A program made the translations under genes and the position numbers. A DNA stretch of 43,885 bases from JADKFD01 sp050250665. GTDB lineage: Bacteria; Pseudomonadota; Gammaproteobacteria; Xanthomonadales; SZUA-5. Shown in pieces: positions 7,712 to 16,364 of the stretch (position 1 is its first letter; the number at the start of each line of letters is the position of its first letter). A model generated the notes under the pieces. That model had not been told where the DNA came from and searched no databases. It worked only from the letters and a program-made list of their open reading frames with translations. The stretch is taken from assembly GCA_050250665.1 (NCBI GenBank), contig JBFWOF010000052.1, forward strand, positions 1 through 43,885. The letters run 5' to 3'.

Positions 7712-9613
7712 ATGAGCAATATCCGACATTGCGCTGCTCGCCTTATGCGAGGCTGCGTCGGGATCATGATGCTGAGTGCTTTCCAGCTGGCGCCTGCGGC
7801 CTCCGTGGATCGCTTGCCGGGCCCGATGTTCCACGACGGCATGGAGGACCTGATTGCCGGTCCATACACCGATGGCGACGCCGCGCGCTTTCTGGCGCAA
7901 GCCACTTTTGGACCCACCGATGCCGACATCGCTCATCTGCGCTCGGTGCGCTACGCCGCCTGGTTGAACGAGCAGTTCACGGCGGCGCCGAGTTCGATGC
8001 TCGGCTATTACAACTGGGTGGCCAACACGCTGAATGAGGGCGTGGGTTCCACCACCATCCGCGAGGCCTGGTTCCTGGGCGCGCTCGGTGGTCCGGATCC
8101 AGCCAACAATCTGGTCATCCACAGCGATCAGCTGCGTCAGCGCGTGGCGTTTGCGCTGAGCGAGATCTTCGTGATCTCCGACCAGTTCACGCTGATCAAC
8201 CAGTTTCCGAATGGCCAGGCCTACTTCTACGACATCCTCAGCAACAACGCCTTCGGCAATTACCGCACGCTGCTGGAGCAGGTGACGCTGAGTCCGGCGA
8301 TGGGCGTGTACCTGAACATGCAGGCCAACCGGCGCGCCAATCTGGCGCAGAACATCCACCCCGACGAAAACTACGCCCGCGAGATCAACCAGCTGTTCAG
8401 TATTGGTCTGGTCATGCTCAACACCGACGGCACGCCCCAGCTCTCGGGAGGGCAGCCGATCCCGACCTACTCGCAGACCGAAGTCACCAATTTCGCCCAC
8501 GTGTTCACCGGCTGGAACTGGTTCGACTGCGCACCGGGCAACTTCGCGGGCTGTGGCCCCAACTTCACCACCGGCATCAACTTCCAGACGCCGATGGCGG
8601 CCTTTGCCGCTTTTCATGACAACGGCACCGATCCGCTCAACGACATTTCCAACAAGCAGCTGCTGAGTTATCCGGGCGCCGTCAACGGTGGTATGCTGGC
8701 GGATGGTGGAACGCCGGCCTCGGATCTGGCCTTTGCGCTGGACAACATCTTCAACCACCCGAATGTCGGCCCCTTCATCAGCAAACAGCTGATTCAAAAA
8801 CTGGTCACCAGCAATCCCTCACCGGCTTATGTGCAGCGGGTGGCGCAGGTCTTCAACGATGACGGCACGCCGGCCCATGTGCGCGGCAATCTCGGGGCGG
8901 TGGTGCGGGCGATCCTGCTCGATCACGAAGCCCGCTACGGGCATTGGGAACAGCCCGATACCTTCGGCAAGCTGCGTGAGCCGCTGTTGCGCATCACCCA
9001 TCTGTGGCGGGCCATGGGCGCACGCCACCAGTGCGGCAACAACTACCAGGCCGGCAACACGATTTTCCACTACGCCAACCAGCCCTATCGCTATGCCGGC
9101 TACGTGACCGCCTGGGGAACCTCCGACAGCATCTACGGCAACGGCGTGGGTCAGGCACCGTTGAACTCGCCCACGGTCTTCAATTTCTTCAAGCCCAGCT
9201 ATCTGCCACCGGGTGAAATGGCGGCGGCGGGCCTGCTCGGCCCCGAGTTCCAGATCAATACCGATACCCTGATCGTCAATTCCACCAACAGCACCGCCGG
9301 CAAGACCTGGGGATTCGATCTGCTCGACACCTGCGATCCGAATGACGACATCGGTGAGGTCAAGATCAATCGCGCACAGGACTACGCGCTGGCCGGCAGC
9401 GCCAATGGCGGGCCGGGCGATCCAGCGGATCGTCTGGTCGACGCCTACAACCGCCGTTTCATGGCCGGGCAGATGACGCCGTTCATGCGCCAGACTCTGC
9501 TGGCCGTGCTCAATCCCATCGGCATCGCCGACGGCGCCGACTGGAAACGCCGACGCATCAGCCGCGCGCTGCTGCTGATCCAGACCTCCGCCGAATACAT
9601 GATCCAGAAATAG
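7712..9613 (+). CDS. DUF1800 family secreted protein
   Basis: A 633-residue member of the DUF1800 family, whose function is not established but which is nearly always encoded beside a DUF1501 protein, as here. Seen: signal peptide (residues 1-29), the motif MFHDGMED just after it, then ARFLAQATFGPT, the usual beginning of DUF1800, QLRQRVAFALSEIFV, DENYAREINQLFSIGL with the family's acidic/Arg/Glu residues, TGWNWF, and FGKLREPLLRITHLWRA. I prefer the ATG at 7712, preceded by AGGAG, to one at 7631 that adds 27 residues lacking signal features. The DUF1501 gene begins 8 nt after its stop, so the two should be cotranscribed and probably work together outside the cytoplasm. Confidence 0.88.
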   Translation: MSNIRHCAARLMRGCVGIMMLSAFQLAPAASVDRLPGPMFHDGMEDLIAGPYTDGDAARFLAQATFGPTDADIAHLRSVRYAAWLNEQFTAAPSSMLGYYNWVANTLNEGVGSTTIREAWFLGALGGPDPANNLVIHSDQLRQRVAFALSEIFVISDQFTLINQFPNGQAYFYDILSNNAFGNYRTLLEQVTLSPAMGVYLNMQANRRANLAQNIHPDENYAREINQLFSIGLVMLNTDGTPQLSGGQPIPTYSQTEVTNFAHVFTGWNWFDCAPGNFAGCGPNFTTGINFQTPMAAFAAFHDNGTDPLNDISNKQLLSYPGAVNGGMLADGGTPASDLAFALDNIFNHPNVGPFISKQLIQKLVTSNPSPAYVQRVAQVFNDDGTPAHVRGNLGAVVRAILLDHEARYGHWEQPDTFGKLREPLLRITHLWRAMGARHQCGNNYQAGNTIFHYANQPYRYAGYVTAWGTSDSIYGNGVGQAPLNSPTVFNFFKPSYLPPGEMAAAGLLGPEFQINTDTLIVNSTNSTAGKTWGFDLLDTCDPNDDIGEVKINRAQDYALAGSANGGPGDPADRLVDAYNRRFMAGQMTPFMRQTLLAVLNPIGIADGADWKRRRISRALLLIQTSAEYMIQK

Positions 9614-9621
9614 GAATGGCC

Positions 9622-11154
9622 ATGAGACCTGATCGCCGCAAGTTCATCCGGCAGACCCTGGCCACCGCTCTGGGTGGCGCCAGCCTGTATTCCGCGCTGG
9701 GCGGATTGCAGGTGCTGCAGGCCGCCAGTTTGCAGCCGAACTATGTGTTCACCGACTACAAGGCGCTGGTGTGCGTCTTTCTATACGGCGGCAACGATGG
9801 TTTCAATACCGTCGCCCCGTACACCCAGGCGGCCTTCAACAGCTTCTACGGCGCCGGCGGCGTGCGCCCGCAGCTGGCACTGAACCGCGCCCAGCTGCAT
9901 CCGCTGACCGACCTGAGCGGTTCTTCAGGTGACGGCATCCAGTACGCGCTGCACGCGCAGATGCCGGAACTGGCGACGCTGTTCAATCAGGCCGGAAGCC
10001 CGCTGGCGATCATGGCCAATACCGGCACCCTGGTTGGGCCGGTGACCCAGAACCAGTATCTGAACAGCAATCCGGCGCTGCCGCCGCAGCTGTATTCGCA
10101 TTCGGATCAATCGGCCTACTGGCAATCGTCGCCGCCGACCAATTCGCCGGTGACCGGCTGGGGTGGGCGCATCTGTGATCTGGTGGCCAGTGCCAATCCG
10201 CCGAACATCCCGATCCTGACCTCCTTCAGCGGTGAAGACGCCTTCATTCGCGGCGAAAACGTCAATGGCTACATCATGAATGCCAGTCAGGCGCTGACCG
10301 TCGATTTGCCCTATGACGATCGCGGCCAGTTGCGTCCGGCCTTCAATGCGCTGCAGGCCGAGGGCGCCCAGGGCAATATGCTGGAGCGCACCTATGCCGG
10401 CACGCTCAACCATGCGGTGTCTACCGCCGCCGTGATGCAGATGGCGCTGACCGCCGCGGGCGCGCCGAGCTTCGCCAGCTTCTTCCCGAATTCCGATGGC
10501 TACAATTTCGACGCGCAGTTGCAGACCACCGCGCGGTTGATCTGGGCGGCCTACAACAATGTGCCGGGTTACAGCGGGCTGAAGCGCCAGGTGTTTTTCG
10601 TCAACACCGGCGGCTACGACACCCATTCGGACGAGCTCAACCAGCATCAGCAGCTGTTGCCGGTGCTGTCGCGCGCGCTGGCGGGTTTCTACAACGCACT
10701 CAATTCCATACCGATAACCGGCGGCACGCTGGCCAAGGTAGCAACCGCGTTCACGGCCTCCGATTTCGGACGATCGATGACTGCCAACAACGGCGGCAGC
10801 GACCACGGCTGGGGCTCGCACCACTTTGTGTTGGGTGGCGCTGTGCAGGGCGGCCGCTTCTACGGCAACGGCTGCGGGTTCAGTGGCGCGGCGGCCAACT
10901 ATGGTCTGGTGATGCCCAGCCTGCTGAACCCGACAGCGTCCAGCTTCGGTGTGCCCTCGCCCAATCTGAACGATCCCGGGGATGGCAACGGACGTTTGAT
11001 CCCGACGACTTCGGTCGATCAATACGCGGCCACGCTGGCCCACTGGTTCGGGCTCAACAACAGCGATATCTCGCTGATCTTCCCGAATCTGAGCAACTTC
11101 TCCGCGTCCAGCAACTACAACCCCGCGGCGGGATACATGGGCTTCCTGGGGTAG
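9622..11154 (+). CDS. DUF1501 family protein with Tat signal
   Basis: A 510-residue DUF1501 protein. The N terminus carries a twin-arginine motif, RRKFIRQ, before a hydrophobic stretch, pointing to folded export by Tat. Family marks are VFLYGGNDGFNTVAPY, VFFVNTGGYDTHSDE, TASDFGRS, and SDHGWGSHHFVLGG; the Asp/His residues in the last two segments recall the metal-binding ends of the alkaline-phosphatase/sulfatase fold, but no activity is proven for the family. AGGA at 9612-9615 sits 6 nt before the ATG at 9622, so I use that start over the ATG at 9616. The stop codon TAG is part of the GTAG head of a REP palindrome that starts here. Confidence 0.88.
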   Translation: MRPDRRKFIRQTLATALGGASLYSALGGLQVLQAASLQPNYVFTDYKALVCVFLYGGNDGFNTVAPYTQAAFNSFYGAGGVRPQLALNRAQLHPLTDLSGSSGDGIQYALHAQMPELATLFNQAGSPLAIMANTGTLVGPVTQNQYLNSNPALPPQLYSHSDQSAYWQSSPPTNSPVTGWGGRICDLVASANPPNIPILTSFSGEDAFIRGENVNGYIMNASQALTVDLPYDDRGQLRPAFNALQAEGAQGNMLERTYAGTLNHAVSTAAVMQMALTAAGAPSFASFFPNSDGYNFDAQLQTTARLIWAAYNNVPGYSGLKRQVFFVNTGGYDTHSDELNQHQQLLPVLSRALAGFYNALNSIPITGGTLAKVATAFTASDFGRSMTANNGGSDHGWGSHHFVLGGAVQGGRFYGNGCGFSGAAANYGLVMPSLLNPTASSFGVPSPNLNDPGDGNGRLIPTTSVDQYAATLAHWFGLNNSDISLIFPNLSNFSASSNYNPAAGYMGFLG

Positions 11155-11351
11155 GCGCGACCTTGCGTCGCGAAAGCAGGAGTGGGACTTGCCCTGATCT
11201 GATGCCAGAAGCCGATCGCAGAGAACGCAAAGGAGAAGCAGAGAGAACGCGGAGTAGGGCAGGTTTGCGATGGTGGTAGCGCGGCGCGCCCTCGGTAGGA
11301 GCGACCTTGCGTCGCGACCGCAGCAACCGGGACTTGCCCTGATCTGATGCC
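11151..11351. repeat. Two direct REP copies with a shared 23-bp tail
   Basis: GTAGGCGCGACCTTGCGTCG (11151-11170) and GTAGGAGCGACCTTGCGTCG (11295-11314) are two copies of the common 'gtaggagcgaccttgcgtcgcgacc' REP. Each is followed, 12-15 nt later, by the same 23 bases beginning GGGACTTGCCCTGATC (11184-11206 and 11329-11351). This makes a ~144-bp direct duplication between the convergent DUF1501 and cupredoxin genes. The first copy supplies the DUF1501 stop codon; the second runs up to the cupredoxin stop. Confidence 0.8.
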
Positions 11352-11352
11352 T

Positions 11353-11859
11353 CTACCCGCGACTACGGTGCAATGCCAGCGCGGCGGCCGTGATCAATGC
11401 GAATCCCAGCAGCAGACCGATCAGCAGACCGTTGAGCGGTACTGGAATCGGCGGTTCGCCGCCATTGACCGTGATCGTGCCGTACATGCCACCGCCCGGT
11501 TTGCCGTGGGGTTCGCAGAAATAGCCGAAGGTTCCGGGCTGATTGAAAGTCACCGTCGCGCGCCAGATCTGCGACGAGGGCGCACCATTGCCGCCTTGCC
11601 CATCGCAGCCGTTGGCGCAGCGAAAGGCGCCATTGTCGGCGACCACATTGTGCAAACCGCCAAGGTTGCTCCAGGTCACCGTGTCACCCGGCTCGATCGT
11701 GAGCTCGCGCGGCACGAATTCCAGCCGCGAGCCGCCGGCCTGGACATTCCAGTTGGTCGCCTGGGCTGCGGTCGTGCAGATCAGAAGCAAGAGTAGGGCG
11801 CTGGCGACGGCCCGTGGGCCCTGCCATGGCCGGCGTTGTTCAGACAGGTTCCTGGTCAT
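11353..11859 (-). CDS. Cupredoxin (plastocyanin/azurin-like copper protein) with C-terminal membrane anchor
   Basis: A 168-residue blue-copper type protein. Numbered from the ATG at 11859: signal peptide 1-34 (ALLLLLICTTAAQA); the cupredoxin domain with GDTVTWSNLGGLHNV (copper ligand His70), then GTFGYFCEPH (Cys115, His118) and GGGMYG (Met125), a full His-Cys-His-Met type 1 site. A Cys81/Cys85 pair may form a disulfide. After a Pro-rich linker comes one hydrophobic helix and HRSRG, so the domain should be held on the outer face of the inner membrane; the layout recalls IPTL-type sorting tails without their exact motif. An electron-carrier role is inferred. The start is uncertain; longer frames reach 11889. 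Convergent with DUF1501. Confidence 0.8.
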   Translation of the reverse strand: MTRNLSEQRRPWQGPRAVASALLLLLICTTAAQATNWNVQAGGSRLEFVPRELTIEPGDTVTWSNLGGLHNVVADNGAFRCANGCDGQGGNGAPSSQIWRATVTFNQPGTFGYFCEPHGKPGGGMYGTITVNGGEPPIPVPLNGLLIGLLLGFALITAAALALHRSRG

Positions 11860-11953
11860 CCGTTCGGCCGTCGAATTCATCCACAACACCGGCGATCGCT
11901 GCGATGTGCAACTCTACAATGACAACGGCGGCGGGCGAAGGAATGCCCAGCCA

Positions 11954-12386
11954 CAGCGGCGCCGCAGGCGCGGCGCCCTCCGTGCAGCCTTGCCGCTTTT
12001 GGAGGGCCGAGCGCCTGCTCGGCCGCTCTGGCTTCAGGCTCTGGCCCTCGTCTTACGCGGTACCGACAAGCGCAACAGCGGCGCCGCAGGCGCGGCGCCC
12101 TCCTTCAAGCCACGCGGCTCCTCGGCCGCTCTGGCTTCAGGCTCTGGCCCTCATCTTCCGCGGTATCGACAAGAGCCACAGCGGCGCCGCAGGCGCGGCG
12201 CCCTCCTTCAAGCCCCGCCGCTCCTGGAGGGCCGAGCGCCTGCTCGGCCGCCTTGGCTTCAGGCTCTGGCCCTCGTCTTCCGCGGTACCGACAAGCGCAA
12301 CAGCGGCGCCGCAGGCGCGGCGCCCTCCATGCAGCCTTGCCGCTTCTGGAGGGCCGAGCGCTTGCTCGGCCGCTCTGGCTTCAGGC
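11954..12386. repeat. Four tandem ~122-bp units built from two palindromes
   Basis: Units start at 11954, 12076, 12179 and 12301 (lengths 122, 103, 122 and ~86 bp). Each begins CAGCGGCGCCGCAGGCGCGG, the reverse complement of the palindrome used in the array at 1117-1679. A second palindrome follows, GGAGGGCCGAGCGCCTGCTC continuing GGCCGC, then CTGGCTTCAGGCTCTGGCCC and a CGCGGTA[CT]CGACAAG link. Unit 2 lacks ~19 bp including half of the second palindrome, and unit 4 is truncated. The array ends about 58 bp from the stop codon of the last gene of the six-gene operon, so it lies in that operon's 3' region and could form strong RNA hairpins. Confidence 0.85.
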
Positions 12387-12444
12387 CCACGGCGCCCGAA
12401 ATTGATGTGCGCATTCTCGATTCGCTCAGGAGCGATGGCGCCTA

Positions 12445-13503
12445 TCAACCGCCATGCGGCGCCGGTGGCTGGGCTGTCGCGGCTTCCCTTGCCTCCGTCT
12501 TGAAGATCTCGTGGATCTGCCCGCTGCGAACCTTGGCCACGATCCAACGTCGCCGATTTTCGGTTTCTGCGCCCTCGGCATCTGCGATCAGACCATCACG
12601 CAGCGCTTCTTCAACGCTCGGATAGCCGCAATACCCGTACCTGAGACACAGACGGTCCAGGGTCGGGCTGTCCGCGCCGCAGTCCAGGCCCAGATCGCAG
12701 GCGACCAGAAGCCACATCGCCATCGCATTGTGTGGTGGTGGTACGGCCGCCCATCCCCGCGGGTTGACCGCTGGCGTTTCGGGGTATCCAAGCACGAGGT
12801 TGACCGAGCGACGCCAAGCCAGTTCGGCCATCCGTCCCATGTCCTTGGCATCACCGCTGGCCAGGGCTTCCTGTATCAGTGCTGCAGTTGCGGTGTCCGG
12901 TCTGCGCGCCTGGGATCCTGGCAGGCGCGCGAGTACCAGGCGCGCGGCCAGATCGCCGCTGGCCGCGGCCGAGGCTCTGGCCCAGAAGAACTCGCCCCGT
13001 CCAGACTCGTCATCCGCATTTTCAGCCAGGTTCACCCCGGCCCGATGACAGGCGCCGAGCAAGCGCCGAATGGCGGCGCGCCGACCTGCGCGCACACGCT
13101 CGCGTTCGACGTTCTCCAGCCAATAGGTGCCGGTATCCCGCTCCCAGTCACCGCGGGAGTAGAGGTCAGGTTCGCGGCCCAGTCGACAATCCTGCTGATC
13201 TTCCGTACGCGTCAACAGCGCGCGCGCCTCGGCGGCGCCGAGATGGCTGTCGACCGGGCGGGGCAGGACCACCGGAGGCATCCCCCTGAATCCGGTGTTG
13301 AAGAGTGCCGGCGCCGTAGCCATGTTGGCAGTACGCGACGTTTCGTCGGCAGCGGACTCGGTCGCTGGCTCAAGTTCGGTCGAAGCATCGACGGCGCTCT
13401 TGCTGTCAACGCTCGCGACAGGGAGTTTCGGTGGCGTCCATTGCAGCCACCATGCGATCGCGCCGATGGCCAGCAACAGCAGCAACCAGGGCAGGCGGCT
13501 CAT
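12445..13503 (-). CDS. B-family anchored cysteine-motif protein, third copy (B3), last gene of the A-B-A-B-A-B operon
   Basis: A 352-residue protein with one N-terminal membrane helix (WLLLLLAIGAIAWWL), a Ser/Glu-rich linker to about residue 95, and a conserved domain on the far side of the membrane. B-family marks: DQQDCRLGR, then RRLLGACHRAG, then WLLVACDLGLDCG and LDRLCLRYGYCGYPS, giving cysteines 269, 275, 286 and 292 (C-x5-C-x10-C-x5-C), and a closing RRRWIVAKVRSGQIHEIF. The ATG overlaps the stop of the A3 gene as ATGA, so translation is coupled. The start at 13503 fits the hydrophobic helix; a longer frame to 13668 lies inside A3. It has no oligoglycine SD tail role because nothing follows it except a repeat array. 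Function unknown. Confidence 0.8.
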   Translation of the reverse strand: MSRLPWLLLLLAIGAIAWWLQWTPPKLPVASVDSKSAVDASTELEPATESAADETSRTANMATAPALFNTGFRGMPPVVLPRPVDSHLGAAEARALLTRTEDQQDCRLGREPDLYSRGDWERDTGTYWLENVERERVRAGRRAAIRRLLGACHRAGVNLAENADDESGRGEFFWARASAAASGDLAARLVLARLPGSQARRPDTATAALIQEALASGDAKDMGRMAELAWRRSVNLVLGYPETPAVNPRGWAAVPPPHNAMAMWLLVACDLGLDCGADSPTLDRLCLRYGYCGYPSVEEALRDGLIADAEGAETENRRRWIVAKVRSGQIHEIFKTEAREAATAQPPAPHGG

Positions 13504-14462
13504 CGATCGGTCTCCGCGATTGGCGGTGCGCGCCAGAGCGGCGAGTAGTCCCCAGACGCCAGAGCCTGGAGAATCTGCATCTGTTGCCCGTGCAGTTCGC
13601 GCAATTTCCTCGGTGACAATTGCCTCAATTCCCTTGCCTGGCGATCGGGATCGCACGAATACGGGCAAGTGCGGCGGTTTTCGCAGGCAGAGCTCAACTC
13701 GCAGAGGGTCCGGTTCCAGGCGATGCGCATGTTTGAATGGCTGAGGTCGGCGAGCGGCATATCCATCTGCGCCAAAGCGCGAAAGTCGGATTCACGCAAC
13801 AGTTCTTCGGCGGCAGCGCGAGCGCGCAGCTCTGGGGCTCCCAAGAGGTCCTCGCCATAGCGTGGCGAGCCTCTCCAGGCAGCGAGTATCGTGGCTGCGT
13901 GCCCCAGATGCGCTGCCGTTGCTGACCATGCATCGGCGCTGGCACGCAGATTGAAGGCCGTGAGTGCGCCCGGTGCGCCGAAACCGGCGCAGCGCTGCAT
14001 CGCCAGTTCGAATGGCGATGGGCGGCGCGACGCCGACTTCGGCGGTGCCGGCACCGCTGCCGGACGCTCCAGCCACTCGGCGCAGTAACGGTACAGTTCG
14101 GCCAGCGTTGCAGCTGCGTCAGCGTCGCCGCCTTGCGCCTGCGTCACCAGCAGTTTCGACCACACCAGCAGATTGGCTTCGGTCGCCAGGCGCTGCGCGT
14201 ACTCGGCACGTTCCGCCGGGCCGGCGCGGTATCCGCGCACGCTGGCGGCGACCTGCAGAGCTGGGGCCGGGGCCTGTGTTTCAGCCTCAGCGTTGGTGGT
14301 TTCGGCCGCTGGGAGTTCAGACAACTCGGGCGCCATTGGCGATTTCGCCTCGGGCGGTGCAGCCGGCTTCGGGTCCTCGTGCGCCGGACGGTAGAAGACC
14401 AACGCCAGTCCGGCGAACAACAAGGGAGCGAACAGCAGCTTTCGTTTGTGCCCAGCTTTCAT
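13500..14462 (-). CDS. A-family anchored cysteine-motif protein, third copy (A3)
   Basis: A 320-residue protein: short basic N terminus, one membrane helix (LLFAPLLFAGLALVFY), a Pro/Ala/Glu-rich linker, then the A-family domain. Marks shared with A1 and A2 are AQRLATEANLLVW, GGDADAAATLAELYRYC (which reads like a Sel1-type helix pair), a long helical middle, and TLCELSSACENRRTCPYSC, whose first two cysteines keep the C-x5-C spacing seen in all six proteins. It closes with ILQALASGDYSPLWR, matching A2's ALRQGDLSAIWR. It starts 5 nt after the B2 stop, with the G-rich end of B2 (GGTGGGGG) as a likely ribosome site, and overlaps B3 by 4 nt. No known family recognised; periplasmic structural or binding role is only a guess. 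Confidence 0.8.
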   Translation of the reverse strand: MKAGHKRKLLFAPLLFAGLALVFYRPAHEDPKPAAPPEAKSPMAPELSELPAAETTNAEAETQAPAPALQVAASVRGYRAGPAERAEYAQRLATEANLLVWSKLLVTQAQGGDADAAATLAELYRYCAEWLERPAAVPAPPKSASRRPSPFELAMQRCAGFGAPGALTAFNLRASADAWSATAAHLGHAATILAAWRGSPRYGEDLLGAPELRARAAAEELLRESDFRALAQMDMPLADLSHSNMRIAWNRTLCELSSACENRRTCPYSCDPDRQARELRQLSPRKLRELHGQQMQILQALASGDYSPLWRAPPIAETDR

Positions 14463-14467
14463 TGTCT

Positions 14468-15499
14468 TCAGCCCCCACCTGATCTCGCGCGCTCCGGCGC
14501 CGGATCAAACATGCCGTTGATCTGCCCGCGGCGGATGCGGTTCACGGCCCATTGCCGTCGCAGTTCCGTCTCCTGTGCGCTCCGTCTGCGGACGATGCCG
14601 TCATAGACAGCGCTCGCGACATCAGGGTAAGCGCACAGGCCTTCGCGCAGGCACAAGCGATCGAGCGTGATGCTGCCAGCACCGCATTCCAGGCCCAGAT
14701 CGCAAGCCACCAGCAGCCACAGCGCGCGCTGGTCGACGTCGATGTTGGCGGCGTGGGAGTTCTGATCGATGCCGTACCAGGAGGCGAGGGGACCCAGTTC
14801 CGGTCCGGCATGGCGGGCGAGCACGAGCGCCAGTTCCGGCAACAGCTCCCACTGACCATCGCGGATGGCCTGCGTCAACGCTGATTCCAGCAGCGCGCGC
14901 ATTTCGCCATCGACCTGCGCCCTGTCGCGGCGATCGGCGAGCTCGTGCATCCGGGCCTGCAGATCGCCGGCCCGCAGCGCCTGTCCTTGAATGCGGGTGA
15001 TCTCTGCACTCATCGGTTCGGCCAGCGACAGGATTTCGTCCCAGTTTCGGGGTTGCAGGGACTGGACGGGATCCTCCTCGCTCAGGCCCGCGCGCCGACA
15101 GGCCGCCAGCAGTCGCTGACGGGCCTGCGGAAGCCGCGCTCGGGCCTGCTCGCGCTCACTGGGCGGTAGCCATGCGCTGCGGGTCTGGCTTTCCCAGCGA
15201 CGTAGCCAGCGCTGGTTGCGCGCGAGCCAGCAGTCCTGGTGATCCTGCAGTGCGCTCATGGCCGCCCGCGCGCTCTGGGCGTCGTGGATCTCGGCGCGCA
15301 GCGTCGGCGATAGCACACTGGCGGTGGAAGGCTTGCTGGCCGCCGGGACGGGTGTCGTGACCGCTTGTTCTTGCTCGCCGTCGGCACGACTTTCGCTGCT
15401 GACCGCCGGCGCCTCGACAGCGGTGGGTGCGGTCGCGCTGGCGCGCCACAGCCCGACCGCGAGCAGGATCAGGAAGATCGCCGCCAGCGCGCGCTTCAT
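14468..15499 (-). CDS. B-family anchored cysteine-motif protein, second copy (B2)
   Basis: A 343-residue protein with a short N-terminal membrane helix (ALAAIFLILLAVGLW), an Ala/Pro/Ser-rich linker, and the B domain: DHQDCWLARNQRW, WLPPSEREQ, RLLAACRRAG, then ALWLLVACDLGLECG and LDRLCLREGLCAYPD with cysteines 266, 272, 283 and 289 (C-x5-C-x10-C-x5-C), and RRQWAVNRIRRGQINGMFDP near the end. This closing block is nearly the same as in B1, so the copies share a recent ancestor at least at the C terminus. It ends in SGGG, whose codons form a G-rich ribosome site for A3. Its ATG overlaps the A2 stop as ATGA. Function unknown. Confidence 0.82.
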   Translation of the reverse strand: MKRALAAIFLILLAVGLWRASATAPTAVEAPAVSSESRADGEQEQAVTTPVPAASKPSTASVLSPTLRAEIHDAQSARAAMSALQDHQDCWLARNQRWLRRWESQTRSAWLPPSEREQARARLPQARQRLLAACRRAGLSEEDPVQSLQPRNWDEILSLAEPMSAEITRIQGQALRAGDLQARMHELADRRDRAQVDGEMRALLESALTQAIRDGQWELLPELALVLARHAGPELGPLASWYGIDQNSHAANIDVDQRALWLLVACDLGLECGAGSITLDRLCLREGLCAYPDVASAVYDGIVRRRSAQETELRRQWAVNRIRRGQINGMFDPAPERARSGGG

Positions 15500-16359
15500 C
15501 CGCCGTCTCCGGGATCGGAAACACGCCAGATCGCGCTGAGGTCACCCTGTCGCAGCGCGGCTTCGATTTCCTGTTGCTGCATCGCCAGGATGCGTGTTTC
15601 GCGCGGGGTGCGCCCTTCGACGCCCGATTCCGGGTAGTCGTTGAGCATGCGGCAGCGGTTGGCCATCTGGCAGTGCGCGACTTCGATCCGGCAGGGTGCC
15701 CGCACGGCGCAGATGGCGCGCTCGAAGGCTTCGGGTCGGTAATGGTTGCTGAGTTCGGCCAGCAGCAGATTGGCGCGCAGCAAAGGCGCGTAGTCGTTCT
15801 CTGCGATGAGCGTGGTCACGGCTTCGCGCAGCTGCAACTCCTGGGGCGTGGCGGGCGCGCCGGCGGGCGGCCCGAAGTATGACCTCAGCTTGAGCTGACT
15901 GGCCGGGTCGCCCAGTTGCTGGGCGCGAGCAAGCCAGCGTTTGGCTTCGGCGCGCAGGCGTCTGACCGAATCGTCTCCGCGCGGACCCAGTGCATCGCAA
16001 CGGTGGGGCGGGTCCTGGGCGCGGTGCAGGGCTCCGGCGCAGTATTCATGGAGCTCAACCAGCTTGGCCGCGGCGTCGGCATCGCCGGCTTCGGCCAGTC
16101 TCTCCAGTTCCGCGGAGAAGCTGAGCAGATCGGTTTCGGTGTTCAGTCTCTGCGTGTATGCCAGACGGTTTTGCGGGTCACGCCGGGCTGCTGCTGCTTC
16201 GCGGGTTGCAGGTTCGTCACGTAGATCCTGCGGATCAACGTGACCTACTTCCGCTGCCGCCATGACCGGCGGTGGCGCTGACGAGCCCGGGCGCAGTGCC
16301 GCCCAGCTGATGGCGGCCAGCATCAGCGCCAGCAGTGTCCAGAGCAGGATCTTGTGCAT
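15496..16359 (-). CDS. A-family anchored cysteine-motif protein, second copy (A2)
   Basis: A 287-residue protein from the ATG at 16359. A TTG at 16368, overlapping the B1 stop, is the alternative start; GGAGG lies 12 nt before the ATG and 3 nt before the TTG. It has one N-terminal membrane helix (ILLWTLLALMLAAISWAAL), a shorter linker than the other copies, then YTQRLNTETDLLSF, AGDADAAAKLVELHEYC (Sel1-like), and a cysteine cluster AICAVRAPCRIEVAHCQMAN followed by R-C. It closes with EAALRQGDLSAIWR. The C-terminal PGDGG codons (gga gac ggc gga) form the ribosome site of B2, which overlaps by ATGA. It matches A3 better than A1 by eye. Function unknown. Confidence 0.8.
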   Translation of the reverse strand: MHKILLWTLLALMLAAISWAALRPGSSAPPPVMAAAEVGHVDPQDLRDEPATREAAAARRDPQNRLAYTQRLNTETDLLSFSAELERLAEAGDADAAAKLVELHEYCAGALHRAQDPPHRCDALGPRGDDSVRRLRAEAKRWLARAQQLGDPASQLKLRSYFGPPAGAPATPQELQLREAVTTLIAENDYAPLLRANLLLAELSNHYRPEAFERAICAVRAPCRIEVAHCQMANRCRMLNDYPESGVEGRTPRETRILAMQQQEIEAALRQGDLSAIWRVSDPGDGG

Positions 16360-16364
16360 GCAGC

